Below are positions 18,581-27,200 of a DNA stretch of 64,000 nucleotides, one piece after another; position 1 is the stretch's first letter; each line of letters opens with the position of its first letter. Origin of the DNA: Curvibacter delicatus NBRC 14919 (GTDB taxonomy: Bacteria; Pseudomonadota; Gammaproteobacteria; Burkholderiales; Burkholderiaceae_C). The translations under genes were made by a program, and so were the position numbers. Under the pieces are notes generated by a model. The model made no database searches. It was not told the origin of the DNA and worked only from the letters and a program-made list of their open reading frames with translations. Location of the stretch: positions 1 to 64,000 of the forward strand of contig NZ_BCWP01000013.1 of the NCBI RefSeq assembly GCF_001592265.1. Reading direction: 5' to 3'.

Positions 18581-19582
18581 ATGGCACTTCACACCCTTGA
18601 CCAACTGCAAACCCTGACCCAACGCGCGCTGGAGAAAGCCGGTGCCTCCGCCGTCCAAGCCGCGCCCACCGCCCGCGCGCTGGTGGCGGCCGAGGCGCAG
18701 GGTCTGGCCTCACATGGCCTCTCGCGCGTTCCCATGTACGCCGGTCATATCCAAGCAGGCCGCGTAATAGGCAATGCGCAGCCGCGCATCCAGGCCGAGC
18801 GCGCTGGCGCGGTGCTGGTGGATGCAGGTAATGGGTTTGCCTTCCCGGCCTGCGAACTGGCGGTAAAGGAAGCGATTGCCCGCGCCAAAAACTGCGGCAT
18901 TGCCATTGGTGCCGTCTGTAACAGCCACCATTTCGGCGCCGCGGCCTACCACCTGGAGGCGGTCGCCGCCGCTGGGCTGGTGGGACTGGCCTTTGGCAAC
19001 TCACCTGCCGCCATGCCGGCTGCGGGCGGCAAGCGCGCTATCTTCGGCACCAACCCCATTGCCGCGGTGTTTCCGCGCCAGGGCGCCAAGCCGGTCACCA
19101 TCGACCTGTCGTTGTCAGAAGTGGCGCGCGGCAAGCTGATGGTGGCGGCCAAAAAGGGCGAGCCCATCCCGCTGGGCTGGGCGCTGGACGCCCAGGGAAA
19201 TCCCACCACCGACCCGGCCAAAGGCCTGGAAGGCTCCATGCTGCCGGCGGGCGGCACCAAGGGGGCGATGCTGGCCTTGATTGTGGAACTGCTGGTCACT
19301 GCGCTTACCGGCTCGCAATTCGGCGCTGAGGCCGATTCCTTTTTTGTGAAGGAAGGCAACCAGCCCAAGCTGGGCCAGGTTTTTATAGCGATCGATCCGG
19401 GTGCTCTGGCCGGTTCTGCCACCTACGTCGAGCGGGTTGAGGCGCTAATTTGTGCCATGCTGGTGGACGACGGTGTGCGCGTTCCGGGCTATCGCCGCTT
19501 TGACCTGGCCGATCAGGCCACCAGCCAGGGAATCGAGGTGACCGAAGCGACACTCGCGCCCGTGCGCGCCATCGCAGGGTGA
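18581..19582 (+). CDS. comC: Ldh_2-family dehydrogenase, (R)-sulfolactate dehydrogenase candidate
   Basis: A 333-residue member of the malate/L-lactate/sulfolactate dehydrogenase (Ldh_2) family. Visible blocks are LVAAEAQGLASHGLSR at about residues 27-42, SHHFGAAAYHLE with the likely catalytic His, GTNPIAAVFPR and LVTALTGSQFG. It starts two bases after slcC. ComC-type enzymes reduce sulfopyruvate with NAD(P)H to (R)-sulfolactate. The order slcC-comC next to suyAB is the arrangement reported for sulfolactate degraders, which supports the symbol. Confidence 0.85.
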   Translation: MALHTLDQLQTLTQRALEKAGASAVQAAPTARALVAAEAQGLASHGLSRVPMYAGHIQAGRVIGNAQPRIQAERAGAVLVDAGNGFAFPACELAVKEAIARAKNCGIAIGAVCNSHHFGAAAYHLEAVAAAGLVGLAFGNSPAAMPAAGGKRAIFGTNPIAAVFPRQGAKPVTIDLSLSEVARGKLMVAAKKGEPIPLGWALDAQGNPTTDPAKGLEGSMLPAGGTKGAMLALIVELLVTALTGSQFGAEADSFFVKEGNQPKLGQVFIAIDPGALAGSATYVERVEALICAMLVDDGVRVPGYRRFDLADQATSQGIEVTEATLAPVRAIAG

Positions 19583-19608
19583 TCCCGCACGCCCGCGCCG
19601 CGAAATCC

Positions 19609-19737
19609 GTGCCAGGCGCTCACGCTTTTTTCACCGCCAATCTGCCGAGCTTGATGGTCTGCACAGTGATCGCGCTGGCAGCCACGTTTCTTTCCTTGAT
19701 GCATGCACGGACCGCAAGCACAGGGCAAATGACATGA
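19609..19737 (+). CDS. 42-residue hydrophobic peptide resembling the exporter N terminus
   Basis: An open frame from GTG 19609 encodes about 42 residues with one transmembrane-like stretch (SLMVCTVIALAATFLSLMHA). It ends in ATGA overlapping the exporter start at 19734, as in translational coupling. The segment resembles the first hydrophobic stretch of the exporter itself (LPGAALSCVIAMAATFVSTLHG): by hand 11 of 22 positions are identical and most others conservative, and the DNA is also alike. It may be a decayed partial duplication of the exporter start or a functional leader peptide. There is no strong ribosome site for the GTG. Confidence 0.4.
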   Translation: MPGAHAFFTANLPSLMVCTVIALAATFLSLMHARTASTGQMT

Positions 19738-20789
19738 GTGCAACCCCCGATGCCAAAAAAAACGTCGTGCCCATGGCTCAACTTGGTTCGCCTCTGCAGC
19801 AACTGCTGCTCTTTCTCCCTGGTGCCGCCCTGTCCTGCGTGATCGCCATGGCCGCCACCTTTGTATCCACCCTGCATGGTGGTCCGCAATTGCTGTACGC
19901 CTTGTTTTTTGGGGTGGCGTTTCACTACCTGAGTCAGGATCCGAAAGCCAAACCGGGTATTGAGTTCTGCTCGCGTACCGTGTTGCGCCTCGGTGTTGGT
20001 TTGTTGGGTGCGCGCATCACCGCGTCCCAGATTGCCGGATTGGGCTGGTCGACCGCCGCCATTGTGATTGCCGCCGTGGTGACTACCATGCTGTGCGGCA
20101 GCCTGCTAGGGCGGCGCCTGGGCCTGACGCGGGCGCAGGGCGTGTTGTCGGGCGGTGCGGTCGCCATTTGCGGTGCTTCCGCCGCGCTGGCGATTTCATC
20201 GGTGCTGCCGCGCAACAAGGAAAGTGAGCGCTTCACCCTCATGGTGGTGGTGACGGTGACCGTGCTGTCCACCCTGGCCATGGTGGCATACCCTCTGATC
20301 GCTAAAGTGTTGCACCTGCCGCCGGAGTTGGCGGGGCTGTTCATCGGCGGTACCATTCATGACGTGGCCCAGGTTGTCGGCGCGGGTTACATGTTGAACC
20401 ATGAAACGGGTGACTATGCCACCATCGTCAAGCTGTTCCGGGTGTCCATGCTGGCCGTGGTCGTGGTGATGGTGTCCAGCATGTTCAAGAAAGAGCGTGA
20501 GCAGTCCGAGGATGGCACGGCCGTGGCCAAGCAGGCGTTGGTCCCCTGGTTTTTGTGGGTATTTGTGGCCCTGGTGGCGCTCAACTCCATGGGCGGTGTG
20601 CCGGTGGTCGTTCAGCAGGGCCTGAGTGATGTGTCACGCATTTGCCTGGTTGTCGCCATTGCGGCTCTGGGCATCAAGACTTCGTTTCGGCAATTGGCCC
20701 GTGCAGGCTGGAAACCGTTCACCCTGCTGCTGGTTGAAACCCTGTGGATGGCCGCGTTTGTGCTGGCTGCGATTTATCTGAGACCTTGA
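19734..20789 (+). CDS. UPF0324 (YeiH) family membrane protein, probable sulfite exporter
   Basis: A 351-residue protein with about ten transmembrane segments. Family landmarks are GIEFCSRTVLRLGVGLLGARIT, LGRRLGLTRAQGVLSGGAVAICGASAALAI, FIGGTIHDVAQVVGAGYM and LFRVSML. Members found beside sulfonate lyase genes have been named SuyZ or CuyZ and are thought to export sulfite. Here it stands between the sulfolactate enzymes and periplasmic SorAB, exactly where a sulfite exporter is needed. Start ATG 19734 has only a weak ribosome site (CAGGGC) and overlaps a short upstream frame. Confidence 0.85.
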   Translation: MSATPDAKKNVVPMAQLGSPLQQLLLFLPGAALSCVIAMAATFVSTLHGGPQLLYALFFGVAFHYLSQDPKAKPGIEFCSRTVLRLGVGLLGARITASQIAGLGWSTAAIVIAAVVTTMLCGSLLGRRLGLTRAQGVLSGGAVAICGASAALAISSVLPRNKESERFTLMVVVTVTVLSTLAMVAYPLIAKVLHLPPELAGLFIGGTIHDVAQVVGAGYMLNHETGDYATIVKLFRVSMLAVVVVMVSSMFKKEREQSEDGTAVAKQALVPWFLWVFVALVALNSMGGVPVVVQQGLSDVSRICLVVAIAALGIKTSFRQLARAGWKPFTLLLVETLWMAAFVLAAIYLRP

Positions 20790-20864
20790 GCGGACTCTCG
20801 GCGTCCGCCCGACCCCAGTGCCTTTCCCGTTCCATGTCGCTATTAATCAAAAGAGAGACAAAAC

Positions 20865-22094
20865 ATGTACACGCAAGCCCCTCGTCAAATCGCCCCAGCG
20901 ATGGTGCCCTCGGCGCTCAACCGTCGCCACCTGTTGGCGGGCAGCGCCAGCGCCCTGGCCGCCCTGGGCCTTGCCAGCTGGAGCACCGGCGCAGCAGCCC
21001 AGGCCAAAACGCTGCCGGCTTACGTTGCCTGGAAAGATGCCAACAGCACGATCGTGCACAGCGCCACCACCATCGAGACCAAGCGCAGCGCCTTTGGCAC
21101 CAGCGTCATCACGCCGGCCGAGCAACTCTACATCCGCAACAACCTGCCCGCGCCCGATGCCTCGATCGTGGCCGACCGGGATGCCTGGGAGATCAGCATC
21201 GAAGGGGTCGGCAATCCGCGCAAGGTGAGCTTGCGCGAGCTCAAAACGCTGGGGCTTGAAACCGTGGCCATGGTGCTGCAGTGCTCCGGCAACGGCCGCG
21301 GTTTCTTTCCCAGCAAACCCAGTGGAACACCCTGGACCGTTGGCGCGGCCGGTTGCGTGGTCTGGAGTGGGGTGCCGGTGCGCGCTGTGGCCGAGGCGCT
21401 GGGCGGTGTGGCGGGCGGCATGCGCTTCATGACCGGCACGGGCGGCGAAAAGTTGCCCGATGGGCTGGATCCAAAAAGCATCATCGTCGAGCGCTCGGTT
21501 CCTGCCTCGGCCATGGCCGATGCCTTGCTGGCCTGGGAGATGAATGGGGCGGCGATCCCGCTCGCGCACGGCGGACCGCTGCGTCTGATCGTGCCCGGCT
21601 ACACCGGTGTCAACAACATCAAGTACATCAAGCGGCTGGCGTTCACCGCGCGGGAAACCGACGCCAAGATCATGTCGCACGGCTATCGCATTTCCCCACC
21701 GGGCGGCCAGGGCGATCCGAACCAGCCTTCGGTGCAGGAGATGAGCGTGAAATCCTGGATCAACTCGCCGGGCCCCGACAGCGCGCTTCTTGGGACAGGG
21801 CGTGTGCAGATCAGTGGTGTGGCCTTTGGGGGCCTGCATGCGGTCAGGCGTGTCGAAGTCTCCGTTGACGGCGGCAAGACCTGGGTCGATGCGCGCTTTG
21901 TGGGTCCCGATCTGGGCAAATATGCCTGGCGGCAGTTTGTGCTGGAGACCCGGCTGCCTGCCGGGCAGCATGTGCTGGCCAGCCGCGCCACGGACGCGCT
22001 GGGCAATGTCCAGCCGCAGCAACGCCTGGAAAATGCCGCCGGCTACAACAACACCAGCTGGTCCGACCACGCAGTGACGGTCAAGGTGGCCTGA
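20865..22094 (+). CDS. sorA: sulfite dehydrogenase (cytochrome) molybdenum subunit
   Basis: A 409-residue periplasmic molybdoenzyme of the sulfite oxidase family. A twin-arginine signal (NRRHLLAGSASALAALGL) lies at residues 18-36, so it is exported folded. The Mo-binding cysteine is in MVLQCSGNGRG. GRISGVAFGG-like blocks and DGGKTWVDARF near the C terminus are the dimerisation-domain signatures of this family. SorA oxidises sulfite to sulfate and passes electrons to SorB, encoded next. Start ATG follows AAAGAGAGACAAAAC. Confidence 0.92.
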   Translation: MYTQAPRQIAPAMVPSALNRRHLLAGSASALAALGLASWSTGAAAQAKTLPAYVAWKDANSTIVHSATTIETKRSAFGTSVITPAEQLYIRNNLPAPDASIVADRDAWEISIEGVGNPRKVSLRELKTLGLETVAMVLQCSGNGRGFFPSKPSGTPWTVGAAGCVVWSGVPVRAVAEALGGVAGGMRFMTGTGGEKLPDGLDPKSIIVERSVPASAMADALLAWEMNGAAIPLAHGGPLRLIVPGYTGVNNIKYIKRLAFTARETDAKIMSHGYRISPPGGQGDPNQPSVQEMSVKSWINSPGPDSALLGTGRVQISGVAFGGLHAVRRVEVSVDGGKTWVDARFVGPDLGKYAWRQFVLETRLPAGQHVLASRATDALGNVQPQQRLENAAGYNNTSWSDHAVTVKVA

Positions 22095-22135
22095 GGCACC
22101 TGCTTGCATCCTTTTCATTTCTGAACCGAGGCCCC

Positions 22136-22498
22136 ATGAAGCTGAACTTTTTATGCCTTGCCGCAGCGCGCCACACGCTGGCCGGCTTGTTCTGTCTGAC
22201 AGCCTTTGTGTCCTTGCCGGTCTGGGCTCAGGATGATGCCGCCCGGCTTGCACTGGGTAAAAAACTGTTCATGCAGGCCGCCGTACCGGCGTGCGCGGTC
22301 TGTCATACCCTGAAAGATGCGGGGGCCAGCGGCGCCATTGGCCCTGTGCTGGACGAGCTCAAACCCGACGCCGAGCGCGTGGCCAAAGCGCTGCGCAATG
22401 GCATCGGGCAAATGCCGTCCTACAAGGCCAGCCTGAGCGAGGCGCAAATCCTGGCACTGGCGCAGTACGTTTCAAAGGCCAGCGGCGCCTCGAACTGA
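22136..22498 (+). CDS. sorB: sulfite dehydrogenase cytochrome c subunit
   Basis: A 120-residue monoheme cytochrome c. It has an N-terminal signal peptide to about residue 31 (VWAQDDA) and the heme motif CAVCH at residues 53-57. A distal Met is available in GQMPSY. It is 41 bases after sorA with CGAGGCCCC before the ATG. It carries electrons from SorA toward the respiratory chain. The gene is the last of the sulfonate island before a foreign-looking minus-strand element. Confidence 0.9.
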   Translation: MKLNFLCLAAARHTLAGLFCLTAFVSLPVWAQDDAARLALGKKLFMQAAVPACAVCHTLKDAGASGAIGPVLDELKPDAERVAKALRNGIGQMPSYKASLSEAQILALAQYVSKASGASN

Positions 22499-22573
22499 TT
22501 TAGAACTAATCCGTAAATTATGTTGACCTTCAACGATACCTTACGGAACGCGATGATCGCGGCAGCCACAACA

Positions 22574-23485
22574 CTAATCAAACAAACTCTGGTTTTCCGT
22601 TTCCATTGTCTTCTTAAGTGAATTCATCGTATCGGCCCGATTGACCAGACGAATCAAAGTCGCGGTGTATCCCAGACCTGCACCGCCAATGTTGACGGAA
22701 ATTGCCAGCTCAACCGGCACAGACACCCCGTACGCCATACAAAGATTCAGGCAACGCAAATCTCCCGAGTCAGCTATGCGGGTGATGACTTTTCTGAATC
22801 CCACGTCATCCTTGGTAAACAATGGGCTGGGCAAGAATTTATCAATCAGGGTGAAATGCGCATCTGCAGACGTCACGTCAACACTTGTGACTATCACCGT
22901 GAGGGTGTGCGAATTTGCCGCCGCGTATTTTTTGGGCAGTGGCCTGGCATCGGGAAATGTCAGAATCTCCTGTTCGTCGCGCACCGTCAGGGAATCCCCG
23001 TTGAGAGAGAGAAAGCGTCCGCGAGCGACTTTCGGATCGGGTTCATCATTCAACGCCGTCAACAGTTCCTCGGCTGAAAGTACATCGGTTTTTGCTTTAT
23101 TTATGATCGGTTTTAGACGGGCCAAGGCGGAGCGCCTTGCCACCGTCTCGGCCTCCGCAGCTGCAACAACATGCCCGTCGATAAAATTTTTCTGTTTCGT
23201 TTCCGTCCGCGCGAGGACTATTTCCAAAGACCGGATCTGGTCGGCTGGCACTCCGATTAGAGTCGCATCGCCAGGATGCGTTTTGTAGCCTTCGAGGGTG
23301 CGCATTGCATGACGTAGCAAATCAATTGAATGCTGAAGCGAAATCAGACTGGCATGGGTGGCCAGATCAATGCTTTGGGTCATCAAAATCTCCGTAGTGG
23401 TAAAAAGCTTTTCTGGTGAAATGTGCAGGTCGGCGTAAGTCGTTCTGCAAAACGCACCGTGCGAGGGACAAAATTCAGCCAGCAT
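22574..23485 (-). CDS. unrecognised protein, third gene of the recombinase trio
   Basis: A 303-residue soluble protein when started at the ATG at 23485, which has a strong site (CAGGAGGTCGTG) inside the end of the preceding gene, overlapping it by 11 bases. Another good start lies at the Met of MTQSIDLATH (about 34 codons in). The N-terminal third looks helical (SLQHSIDLLRHAMRTLEG), the centre is rich in Ala/Glu (HVVAAAEAETVARRSALARL), and the C-terminal half has predicted strands. There is no membrane segment and no motif I know. Its tight coupling implies a role with the recombinase, for example target choice or DNA binding. Confidence 0.75.
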   Translation of the reverse strand: MLAEFCPSHGAFCRTTYADLHISPEKLFTTTEILMTQSIDLATHASLISLQHSIDLLRHAMRTLEGYKTHPGDATLIGVPADQIRSLEIVLARTETKQKNFIDGHVVAAAEAETVARRSALARLKPIINKAKTDVLSAEELLTALNDEPDPKVARGRFLSLNGDSLTVRDEQEILTFPDARPLPKKYAAANSHTLTVIVTSVDVTSADAHFTLIDKFLPSPLFTKDDVGFRKVITRIADSGDLRCLNLCMAYGVSVPVELAISVNIGGAGLGYTATLIRLVNRADTMNSLKKTMETENQSLFD

Positions 23486-24287
23486 CACGACCTCCTGTGT
23501 TGACAAACTGGACAAGGGCATCAATTGCCAGACAGTAGCTGCGCGCGACGGCCGTTAACCTTGCGCTGACCACCAGGTTTTGCGCATTACGCGGGAACAG
23601 GGAAATGACGGGACGCTCGCCGATGCGTGGGTCTGGCACAAGTTTCACGGCGGGGGCGAGGGCGGTCATGTGGCTGATCTCAACGGGCGTCAGATGCTTG
23701 GCGCCAATCCGAACGTGGACGGACAGCGCTGGCGGCAATGATTCGGCGATTCGCCGCCAATAAATCACCTTGTCTGGCAAACGATGGCGTTGAGGCTCAT
23801 CCCTGAAGAAGATTTGCCTGATCATCGAATAGTCCATTGGCTCCATCCCCCGCAACCACGAAAGCAGGATCAATCCTGTCTCAGACAGTGCCATGTTGAT
23901 GTTGGCGGCCTGACCCCTGGCCTGCGGACCTTGTCTGCCACGTCTGACTGCGGTGGCGATCATGCTCTCGGGAGGCAAAGCTGCTTCCAGGTCTGCTGCC
24001 ACTCGGAGCCGAATTCCAGTCTTTTCAACAGCCATTTCCTGGCGCAGACCCAGTGACCGCACGGTCAAATAGGTCAGTCGTTCCTGGTCATTGGCTGCAG
24101 AAGTGGGGTCACAGATAGTGGCACTTATGGGGTCACTGACGGCCATAGGTGATGCCGGCCTGTCAATTGCCGCCGGCGCGGGGGATGGCGTCGGAACCTC
24201 CCCGCGTCGAAAATTCTGCTTGTGCGTCTGGTTGGTCACCCAACGCCACACGTCAAATGCGTTGGCTGAGGAGGTTTCGTCATTCAT
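23475..24287 (-). CDS. unrecognised protein, second gene of the recombinase trio
   Basis: A 270-residue protein whose start overlaps the end of the large recombinase gene by four bases (ATGA). The N-terminal 65 residues are Pro/Ala/Ser-rich and probably disordered (VPTPSPAPAAIDRPASP). The remainder contains LTVRSLGLRQEMA, MIRQIFFRDEPQRHRLPD and a C-terminal helix LTAVARSYCLAIDALVQFV. I recognise no family. It may be an accessory DNA-binding partner of the recombinase. Confidence 0.75.
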   Translation of the reverse strand: MNDETSSANAFDVWRWVTNQTHKQNFRRGEVPTPSPAPAAIDRPASPMAVSDPISATICDPTSAANDQERLTYLTVRSLGLRQEMAVEKTGIRLRVAADLEAALPPESMIATAVRRGRQGPQARGQAANINMALSETGLILLSWLRGMEPMDYSMIRQIFFRDEPQRHRLPDKVIYWRRIAESLPPALSVHVRIGAKHLTPVEISHMTALAPAVKLVPDPRIGERPVISLFPRNAQNLVVSARLTAVARSYCLAIDALVQFVNTGGRDAG

Positions 24288-27200
24288 GGGCGATTACTCC
24301 TGGACCGCGCTTGGCGCAAGGTGGCGGGCGAAATGCCGAGCTGCTTCAAAAATCCTGGACCTGGCACCTTTTCATGCAGGCTGGCCATTGCCACCATGGC
24401 GTAAATCAGGGGCCAGCCGGCGAGGTAGTTGCCAAGGGCCGCGCGAAGATCCCCCTGGCCGGCCATGGCGACAGCCCTGGAAAGACGCGTCCAATCCTTC
24501 TCTTGCTCGTCGAGCCAATCCCGGCATTCGCGCGGACCTGCCTCGGAATTCAGGATCTTCAGGGCGAGTGCTTGCCAGCCAGGCCACGCAATTTCCTGCA
24601 GTGTCGCTGAGCGTACGCTGTGGGGTCTGGCCTGCCTATCGCCGGTGGCATCCTTCAGCGCAGCAGCCCAATCGGTGGAAAGGCGCTGATCGCGCAGGCC
24701 ACTTGCCGTGGAGCCGTCCCCGCGAAGCAGCAGCGGCCGCTCGCCAAAGTACGCCTGGAGTTCGTTCATTTTTCCCCGCAACTGGCTCGCCTGTTCTTGT
24801 GTCAGAGGCACCACCCTGATTGCGTTCTCGGTTTTATGGACGTCGTAGCCGACGCGCTCGATGACCAAGCCTCCACTGGGCGTTAAGCAGCGCGTCGTAA
24901 GGCTTGAGACATCACCGGCTCGGAGAGGCGCCATTTGACTGACGATGGGGCGAAATGCGGTCAAGGCGTAGTCGCCGGGGAAGTCTTCGTTCCACTCCTT
25001 CAGAATGTCGATAGCGCGGGCATGGTTCTTTGTTGTGATCAGGCATGCAGACGCCGACCCATGGAGGGTGATTGTTTTTGCTACAAATTCCAATTTGGCT
25101 CGGACTTCGGGCGGCACGTATTCGTGCCGCCGCATAAGACTGCCTACCAAGGCGTGGAGGGCGTGTTTCGCTCGGTCATTCAGATTTCCACCATCGTTGA
25201 CGGCGAGTGCCGAAGATTCGTCAGTCGCGCAGGCGCGGTTGATCTGCGTCATCCAGGTGGTCCATTCGTCATCCTCCCAGTCCTGCGGATCGACTGACAA
25301 ATCGATCTCCTTCTGCGCGACTAACAAGGTGGTCGCGTAAGTCAGAATCGAGGAGATCTGATAGCAGCCGTTTGCGCCATCGCGAGACCTGCGAAGCTCA
25401 TCAACGATCCACGCTTTCAGCCAGAAAATGAATGGGGACCATGCAATGTCGGGATCCTCCAGACCTTCGAGACACTTGATGGCGCGAGCTCTTTTTTCTC
25501 CGTGGCGCTCTGCGCTTGACGCGTATTTTCCCAAGGTAGCGATCAGAAATCGCGAGTCTTCACCCTTGCGCGCAGATTTCGCACCGCCTGACTTGCGTGA
25601 CGGGGTCTGGGATATTGCAGAAACAGGCGCTCCCGCAAGACGGTGAAGTGAGAGCTCAGACAAGCACGGTGCCGCAACGGAAAGATTTGACACAGCGCAA
25701 ATCGGAGGCGGGAATGTCAGCCTGCGAAAGCCTTCCGCAATCGCAGAGAGCGTGCCCCAACAAGCGCTGTCGGATGCTGGCCACCGGCTGTGCTTGGTTT
25801 TGCGTATGGCCGCACAGGTAAGCGCAATGAGAGTGGCGCTCGACATCGCGGAATCCTCCATGCGGTCAAGAAGGTGGGCCGTGGTGGCTTGAATCGGCAT
25901 CCACGTCGGATGAACGAAATGACTCCTTGCCCAGTTCAAGCCCGCACGCTGATCAACGCTCTTTAAGACCTTGCTCGTCTCAGTCACAGCCGAGATGCAA
26001 AGGTTTGGGCATGGAATATGGTCGATGAACATCAGGTGCAGCACAGCCAGGGCACTGCAGGGGGCGTCGATATTGCCAGCGAGGAGATCCGTTCTGATCT
26101 GCTCGGCCGCGCGCCATTCAAGTAACGTTTCGACGCTCAGCGGCTCCAGAATGGTCCGCGGGTCCGGGACTGGGCCATTGACCAGCGCATGAGTTCTGAG
26201 CCGCTTCATTGCCGGAAGATTTATCGTGGGCAAATCAGTGATGCCGACTTGGATCTCGGCCTCGCCGAAGATCAGCGCACCGGTTTTTTCCATTTCCACA
26301 CACAGTCGATTGGCCACAACCAGCGGTGGGATATCCAAGTATGGACCATGGGTCCTGGTCACATCGCGCGTGTGACCGGTTAGCGACCGTATCAACCAGC
26401 GGTCACAGTCATTCTCATCCAGGTGGGTCACCCACTGACTCCGCCCAAAATTAGCAGCGGATCGGAAGAATTCCGTGGTGATGGATGTCACGGCGGAGGT
26501 GCTCAACACCTCAGACGTCGTGACTCCATCCCGCGTTCGCCACTGCAGAAAAACTTCATTGGTGATTTCCCAGCTGAATAAGCTGCCTGCGGCGTGGGGA
26601 CAGGCCAGGGGGTGCATCACCCTGTGGCATTCGACGGCGCTGAGCAGGATTTTCTTGATGGCAGCCGTTTTGGGCACCAACCTGGGCTGGGCCCGTCCTC
26701 CCTCATCTTTGTCCTGAATGACCATGACATCGGGATGAAGGTACAGCGCTCCTGCCGTCAGACATTCGAGGCGCGTTCCGCGGTGAGCGCTCTGAATCAC
26801 CAGTGCAGCGCACAACAAAGCCATCCAGCGGTTGCAGGACTCCTGGACATCGTTCTGCTGGGTAGCGCTCAATGCCGCTGCTCGGGTTGTGTTGATGGCC
26901 TGGGTGAGTTCATGCCAGCCTTGTTGCAGCTGGGCAGTTTCGAGGACCTTTTGACAACCCGCGCGTCCAGAATCAGAAAACAGCCGCGACGGAGCACCAA
27001 ACCCTAAACGCTCATAGACCATGGCCACGCGACGGGTCATGGTTGTGTATGACGGCCCAAAGTAGAAGAGGGCGGCGGGCGCGGTGGCGGCAAAGAATCC
27101 TGCCATCAATGCGGAAGTCATGTCGCTGCCGGTCAATTCGAGATAGACGCGAGGCAGAGACCGAGCGAACCGTCCGCGGTGCGGTGGGTGTGACGGATGA

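Noticed and set aside
20847-22253. 468-codon open frame opposite sorA
   Set aside because: sorA carries a Tat signal and molybdenum motif; the antisense product has no recognisable domain.
26594-27007. Plus-strand frames inside the recombinase gene
   Set aside because: Short antisense frames without ribosome sites or motifs, lying under a continuous 1381-codon gene.
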